Below, piece by piece: positions 60,501 to 64,000 of a stretch of DNA of 64,000 bases (its first letter is position 1; each line of letters opens with the position of its first letter). Made by a program: the position numbers and the translations under genes. The notes under the pieces are model-generated. The model did not search any database. It was given only the letters and a program-made list of their open reading frames with translations, and had not been told where the DNA came from. The stretch comes from Dissulfuribacter thermophilus (GTDB lineage Bacteria > Desulfobacterota > Dissulfuribacteria > Dissulfuribacterales > Dissulfuribacteraceae): assembly GCF_001687335.1 (NCBI RefSeq), contig NZ_MAGO01000008.1:62001-126000 (forward strand), read 5' to 3'.

Positions 60501-62087
60501 TATGCACCTTGTGGTAAAGTGCTCTGCCTCTCTTTCCCTGTCGATGGCAGGGTTGGTAACCACTGCCACATTTTCCTTGAAGTACTCTGAACAATTGGGC
60601 AGGGACTCTGGCACAAGTACTGGGTATGTCTCCTGATGCCCCATGGAGCCGATTATGTCCCTTCCCTCTAGGGCGACCCTCTTTCTAAGGTCCATGTCAA
60701 AGTGGTGCCATCCAAAGGCGGCAAGCTCATTGTTCCGTGGCAGAGATTGGTCGGCAGTACCAGAAGAGCTTGTGTCTGCAGAGGTCTCTTTAGCGCTGCT
60801 TGCGCTCTTCGGGCTCCCAGAGTGGAAAAATTTAATGACTTCTCTAAGCCCTTGTTTGCTCTTAAAGAGTTTGAGGAGTCGTTCTTGGATCGCAGGATAA
60901 TCCAACACCTCGGCCCTCTGCCCTGGAGTGGACAAGATGGCAATCTTTTCACCAGGGGCTAGTGGCCTGGGGTCATTCAAGGTATGACTAATATTTACAA
61001 CTCCCTTCTCAGAAGAGAGGACATAGTCATAATCACTCTCTATGAACCAGAGGGGTCTTAAGCCAAGGGCATCAACGCTGCCCATGCAAACATTTCCAAA
61101 TCTAGCGACAACTGCGGCAGGTCCCTGAGCCGAACATGGGAAAAACCACCTGAGGAACTTATAGACATCCTGGAGATCTTCTGGATATTGCTCAACTTCT
61201 GAGTGAATCGCCGGAAAGACCATTTCCAGGGCCTCGAGTGGGTCAAAATCATACATATTGATCAAGCCCTCTATGATCCTGTTCAAGTCTTGGGAATCAC
61301 TTCCGCCGGGCACTGGCTCAATGCCCATGGTCTTTCCTGTACTGCGGAGACGCTCAATAGTGTTGATTTCTCCGTTATGTCCAAGCACAGAAAATGGCTG
61401 GGCACGTTCCACAGTAGGAAGTGTATTGGTGGAATAACGGCTGTGGCCCAATGCGATCATGGACTTGTTGTCTTCGTCTAAGATTTCCGGATAAACACGA
61501 GGAAGGAGCTGTGGCATGCCCCTTAACTTATACACAACAGAATCCGTGCTCAGGGAAGCAATGTGTAAGTCAGGAAGCTCTCTTTCAATTGCCATGTGCA
61601 ACTTGAAGAGGCTTTTCTGACATGCCCTGTGATCCAACTCATTGGGCAACAGGCCTGCAACCTGGAAGAAGATCGGGGCCTCTTCCCTTGCCCTCGGCCC
61701 AAGTTCTTCAAGCTTTTGCTCACCTATTCTGGCAATTAAGACCTCAGCGCCACTTTCCTTTATAACGGATTCGATCTTTGACCTTATGGTCTCCTCATCC
61801 TTCTTCATTCCATGGGTTATCAAAAAGTGGCCAACGAAAAAGTTGGGACTATAGGCAACGTGAGAGCTAATGCCCTTTTCTTCCAGACGCTTAGCCCAGA
61901 TGACTCTTGGGATGTCTGTCAATATACCGCAACCATCCCCTTCGCCATTGATGTCTCCGGACCTGTGTCCCATCTTTTTCAATGCATCGATAGTCTTGAC
62001 AATGTTGGCATGGGTGGACCTACCTCTTTTGTCCACAATAGCCACTATAGCGCATGCATCCCGTTCCCTTTGGAATCTTCTATCCAT
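57531..62087 (-). CDS. gltB: Glutamate synthase large chain
   Basis: A 1518-residue enzyme, normal GltB length. It opens DACAIVAIVDKRGR, where Cys12 becomes the N-terminal nucleophile of the glutaminase domain after loss of 11 residues. The glutaminase spans to about 430 and is followed by a low-complexity Ser/Ala/Thr linker, central domain, FMN synthase domain (about 800-1180: GQGAKPGEGGHLPGTKV, GGLRSPMDVVKMIIMGAD) and the C-terminal GxGxG helix (GGRAVVLGDPGPWMCAGMTGG). The [3Fe-4S] Cys group is GCISCHRCHLDRCPRG. No GltD NAD(P)H subunit is nearby, so the electron donor may be ferredoxin. The gene stands alone. Confidence 0.93.
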   Translation of the reverse strand: MDRRFQRERDACAIVAIVDKRGRSTHANIVKTIDALKKMGHRSGDINGEGDGCGILTDIPRVIWAKRLEEKGISSHVAYSPNFFVGHFLITHGMKKDEETIRSKIESVIKESGAEVLIARIGEQKLEELGPRAREEAPIFFQVAGLLPNELDHRACQKSLFKLHMAIERELPDLHIASLSTDSVVYKLRGMPQLLPRVYPEILDEDNKSMIALGHSRYSTNTLPTVERAQPFSVLGHNGEINTIERLRSTGKTMGIEPVPGGSDSQDLNRIIEGLINMYDFDPLEALEMVFPAIHSEVEQYPEDLQDVYKFLRWFFPCSAQGPAAVVARFGNVCMGSVDALGLRPLWFIESDYDYVLSSEKGVVNISHTLNDPRPLAPGEKIAILSTPGQRAEVLDYPAIQERLLKLFKSKQGLREVIKFFHSGSPKSASSAKETSADTSSSGTADQSLPRNNELAAFGWHHFDMDLRKRVALEGRDIIGSMGHQETYPVLVPESLPNCSEYFKENVAVVTNPAIDREREAEHFTTRCILGSRPDKNGTATPPAIGLELKNPLLLGGDDRINCDIASQRKIAEEFGTALFEDVVEFFTGGELDSSRVHVIDATFDLDDDLASTLNARLDEAEDKVRQGAVLLIVDDKNAFKDNRSYIDPGLMVAGLIKRFEESELKRNTSIVVRSGAIRNLHDIMFLLGLGADALNPYMLWRVVAGLANDQTDSETTIRNTMDVFQKGIEKVMSTMGIHELCGYGRIFGSIGLKKELREIFQVPNFCESEKSGVGFDTLKEIAAKRYERFHQEEEQPLYKEPNRNSKVGRILRNVAVGKRGFKDLLEELGKIEEEHPVGIRHVLRPRLAPEEKRLSLKDVDISIGDHSMPLVIAAMSFGSQGENSFRSYAEAALRANIICINGEGGEIPDMLGKYRKNRCQQIASGRFGVYMGLLNSTDYLEIKIGQGAKPGEGGHLPGTKVSPMVAKARHCKPGITLISPSNQHDIYSIEDLAQIITELKTANPNAKVSVKIPVTTGVGTIAVGIAKAGADIVDLSGFEGGTGAAREHAKKYVGMPIEVGVNEAHRSLVEAGLRDAVEIWVDGGLRSPMDVVKMIIMGADRVSMGTVALMGVGCISCHRCHLDRCPRGISTQLRSKEDAEQRGVKGFAPRKVEDEAENLARLLTAIGEGVKSILADMGVRSIRDIVGHTELLEQYRFESYVDASGVLKKPAFEGLKEDPEGTKLVRRPLNYLTRLISDIAMERFKAGEKQVFYSDEGVCSTDRAVGTYLAGAIVREYGLESDKHAFLRLNTSVPGNGLCAFNIENIKAVINGGAQDGASKGSFGGLLCVLKGRNILGQRVDGSTGKSFAYGAIKGTLIVQNYSDSRACVRMSGADVIFGGRITRPVDDTKGNIATHAHLKGFAFEYMTGGRAVVLGDPGPWMCAGMTGGVIYQCLYPEYNFTKKSIERRLAKGANVFINKLTEEGLKDIEELLGIYIEELKKNFQEDEAEKVQELLDDAMSRFVMIVPKAMRPHSAG

Positions 62088-62246
62088 TTTAAAAGACCCC
62101 TCATCTCAGTTTTTTTTATAGGTAGCCGTGCAAGATAAACTCAAAGAGGCTTTATGCCAAGAGCTATTTTGTACAACAAATTGCGTACAAAACAAGTCAA
62201 GAAAGCGAATTGCCTCTATGCAAGACCTGTAGTAAATTCAAAAATT

Positions 62247-62465
62247 ATGAAATTTCAAGTCGTACTAGGAGACATCACTGAGCTCAAAGTATATGCCATA
62301 GTTAACGCCGCAAACCAGACCCTCCTTGGAGGAGGCGGAGTGGACGGCGCAATACATAGGGCAGCAGGCCCTGAGCTACTTAAAGAGTGTAGACGCATTT
62401 ATTTCAATTCTTCCCAGGCCGAAACTCGTTTGCTTGCCTGCATTCACCTCTTGAACATAGCGTAA
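62247..62465 (+). pseudogene. Truncated macro-domain gene
   Basis: From ATG 62247, [20 protein letters not shown] then [28 protein letters not shown] matches the first 50 or so residues of an Appr-1-p (ADP-ribose) macro domain, including the [17 protein letters not shown] ligand loop. The rest of the domain (about 120 residues) is missing: after ECRRIYFN the frame runs antisense through the end of cas6 and stops. The open frame also extends upstream to 62154 with unrelated sequence. It looks like a remnant cut by a rearrangement at about 62400. Confidence 0.8.
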
Positions 62466-63332
62466 GATTGGTAAAAACTCGGCTATTTCTCCCTCATAAA
62501 CCACACTACCCACAGGCCCGCCTATGGTCATCCAGCGTCTCTGCCTGTAGCTAAATCTGGGTAGATCCTGCCACTTAAGTTCTTCCTTAACTGTCCTTAC
62601 GTGCTGTGCCCTTTCAACAAGGCCCTTGTAATCGAGTTTCGGTTCTTGCCCGTAATAAGCCGCTTCAAGAGAGGATATCCTCCTCAATGCACTCCTAATC
62701 AATATATGAAACGGGACATTCCTAGTGTATTTGCCATTTGCCTTTACCCGGAAAGGGGTCATGAATCTCACCTCGATTTGCATCTTATCCGCTCCAACCT
62801 CGTGAGTATCAGAAAGGCAAAGTTGCTTGATATTGGAAGCCCTCTTTAGTTCTCCATCACGCCAATCAAACAACGCCTCCCCATCGCTGGTGCAAATGGT
62901 CTCGAGCCTAAACCTTCCCAGACCACTCTTTAATCCCTTGCCTATTCCAAACTCTCCAGCCTTTATCAGGCTATAGGCAACGTGGGGGAGATATTCGTCT
63001 GCCTTGCCTATTAAGGTAATAGAAAAAACAAAGCTATCGTCTTTCCTTGTATTTTTAGGTGGTGGAAAAGGAGGTTCAAATACAAAAGGATGGGGCCTGG
63101 CATTTACAGGCCCTCTTCCAGGCAGTTCCTTTATTATGTCAGACTCAAAAATATATCCATAGGCGCATCCATTAAAAATAGGGCAATTGGGGCAAGACTT
63201 TGTCCTCAGTACGCAAGAGACACGCCTTAATTCCCTGCCGAGGGCACCTCTAAGAACAGAACCCCAAAAAAATGGAATTTCTGCCTCTGTTTGCCATCTG
63301 CAATTGAATGTGTATTTATTAAAAAGAAGCAT
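62376..63332 (-). CDS. cas6: CRISPR pre-crRNA processing endoribonuclease Cas6
   Basis: A 318-residue RAMP-fold protein of the Cas6 type annotated as pre-crRNA processing endoribonuclease. The opening ([15 protein letters not shown]) and a Cys cluster ([19 protein letters not shown]), then [13 protein letters not shown] and [16 protein letters not shown] (Gly-rich loop), and the C-terminal [13 protein letters not shown], are family blocks. It would cut CRISPR repeat RNA. No other cas gene or array is in the window: to its left is a macro-domain remnant and to its right 590 bases without repeats. It may serve an array elsewhere or be left over from a lost locus. Confidence 0.85.
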   Translation of the reverse strand: MLLFNKYTFNCRWQTEAEIPFFWGSVLRGALGRELRRVSCVLRTKSCPNCPIFNGCAYGYIFESDIIKELPGRGPVNARPHPFVFEPPFPPPKNTRKDDSFVFSITLIGKADEYLPHVAYSLIKAGEFGIGKGLKSGLGRFRLETICTSDGEALFDWRDGELKRASNIKQLCLSDTHEVGADKMQIEVRFMTPFRVKANGKYTRNVPFHILIRSALRRISSLEAAYYGQEPKLDYKGLVERAQHVRTVKEELKWQDLPRFSYRQRRWMTIGGPVGSVVYEGEIAEFLPILRYVQEVNAGKQTSFGLGRIEINASTLFK

Positions 63333-63922
63333 AAACCGCCCACCTCCAATCGACGGTGAACCATATTTATGGCGCTTTTATATTTGTGTCAATGCCCTAA
63401 AACAATGCTGAAACATTTCTAGAAGTCTGCCAGATCAAATCGACAAAAATGTAAATTTGTAAATAAGAATAATTGTTTAAAGCACAAAAAGGGCAGGAGA
63501 AAAATTATCTGTGTATAGGCATTGACCAAGAGGCAAGTTGGGTGTAGTAAAACCCACTAATTATAAAGCTGGTGAACGGGCTCAAAGCTTAAAAAAACAA
63601 TATGTGAATATTTTGTCAAACCCTAAAAGATTTTGGCAGTTAATGTAAAGATAAAGCCTTACAGGCAATTATAGGATTTTAGTGCAATATAATAATGGGA
63701 TATTTGAGTTGTTGAAAGAAATAATTTTTAAAATATATAAAGGACTAAAAAACATTTGAGTACTGTATTTACAACAATAATGAATATCTCTATCAATATA
63801 TTTTATAATTGAAGCACAAATATAAAAAAATGGCAAAATATCATCTGTTAAAAGAACAACTATTTTGCATACAACTAAGCAATCATACACTATAAAACAG
63901 ATAACGGAGAGGATGTGATACT
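63333..63922. other. AT-rich gap right of cas6
   Basis: 590 bases, very AT-rich. No CRISPR repeat, tRNA or credible gene is seen; a 73-codon minus-strand frame (63669-63890) has an odd composition and no ribosome site. GGAGAGG at 63906-63912 serves the gene at the right edge. Confidence 0.5.
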
Positions 63923-64000
63923 ATGTTAGCCACAATAAATTTTTGGATGTCAAAATTTTATACTCTTGACCTGGTAGGACTGATTCTCTATTTCTCAGGA
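63923..64000 (+). CDS. Start of a membrane protein, cut by the window edge
   Basis: 26 codons from ATG 63923 after a GGAGAGG ribosome site. The visible part (LATINFWMSKFYTLDLVGLI and on) is hydrophobic and probably begins a membrane segment. Too short to identify. Confidence 0.5.
   Translation, partial: MLATINFWMSKFYTLDLVGLILYFSG

Noticed and set aside
62154-62246. N-terminal extension of the macro-domain frame
   Set aside because: Unrelated to macro domains and lies before a natural ATG; probably just open frame.
63669-63890. 73-codon frame right of cas6 (minus strand)
   Set aside because: Very AT-rich, Ile/Cys-heavy translation and no ribosome site; likely chance.
63333-63922. CRISPR array next to cas6
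   Set aside because: Read for repeated 25-40-base units; none found, only AT-rich sequence.

Overview
This 64 kb window is chromosomal DNA of a Gram-negative, probably anaerobic bacterium. An outer membrane is implied by lolD, bamA, lpxD, fabZ, lpxA, lpxI and lpxB. The rest of the gene set is typical of Desulfobacterota (former Deltaproteobacteria): iron-sulfur flavoprotein, short-form ThiC with an archaeal-type Thi4 thiazole synthase, a Tat-exported molybdopterin sulfur-type reductase, a PAS/GGDEF/EAL protein and an orphan Cas6. A sulfur-metabolising relative of Dissulfuribacter or similar would fit, but that placement is inference from gene content and not from a marker gene. I saw no rRNA, tRNA, integrase, transposase or CRISPR array.

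Layout. 1-8.1 kb: small metabolic and accessory genes (FmdB-like protein, DHS-like protein plus GmhA, flavoprotein, HSDR_N-domain protein, radical SAM protein, cupin, large c-di-GMP protein). 8.2-11.9 kb: a candidate structured RNA or leader with a good promoter, ruvB, and a Lon-family peptidase. 11.9-20.7 kb: one leftward envelope operon, lolD-bamA-lpxD-fabZ-lpxA-lpxI-gfo-lpxB. 20.8-24.65 kb: torD-like chaperone, molybdopterin catalytic subunit and four-cluster ferredoxin subunit, closed by a terminator. 24.65-26.2 kb: rhomboid protease and MOSC protein. 26.4-31.3 kb: TPP riboswitch, thiC, thi4, then a fused cysteine synthase/cysteinyl-tRNA synthetase. 31.3-39 kb: murJ, bioD-bioA-bioB running into pstC-pstA-pstB. 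39.3-43.6 kb: cmk-marR, a lipoprotein behind a palindromic operator-like site, and modA-modB-modC. 43.7-47.4 kb: leftward regulatory cluster (Crp-like, HDOD, hybrid histidine kinase). 47.9-53.7 kb: liv-type ABC transporter (no livF) followed by an unrecognised zinc-knuckle protein and a small membrane protein. 53.7-57.2 kb: leftward biotin cluster (orf90-bioF-bioH-like-bioC). 57.5-62.1 kb: glutamate synthase large chain. 62.2-64 kb: macro-domain remnant, cas6, and the start of a membrane protein.

The biotin pathway is split between two loci about 18 kb apart, which together supply BioC, a BioH-like esterase, BioF, BioA, BioD and BioB. ThiC and Thi4 supply the two halves of thiamin under TPP control. 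ModABC could feed molybdate to the molybdopterin enzyme.

The most unusual feature not explained by genes is a family of dispersed, non-coding, palindrome-rich elements about 90-300 bp long. They have terminal inverted repeats (consensus near TGCATAATCTGGGTT or TTGCAGGATTTAGGTT), each half folds into a stem whose two arms change together between copies, and they abut stop codons, a ribosome binding site, or encode the tail of a gene. The fused CysK-CysS protein, the zinc-knuckle protein in the liv operon, and the structured leader upstream of ruvB are the other leading candidates for something new.
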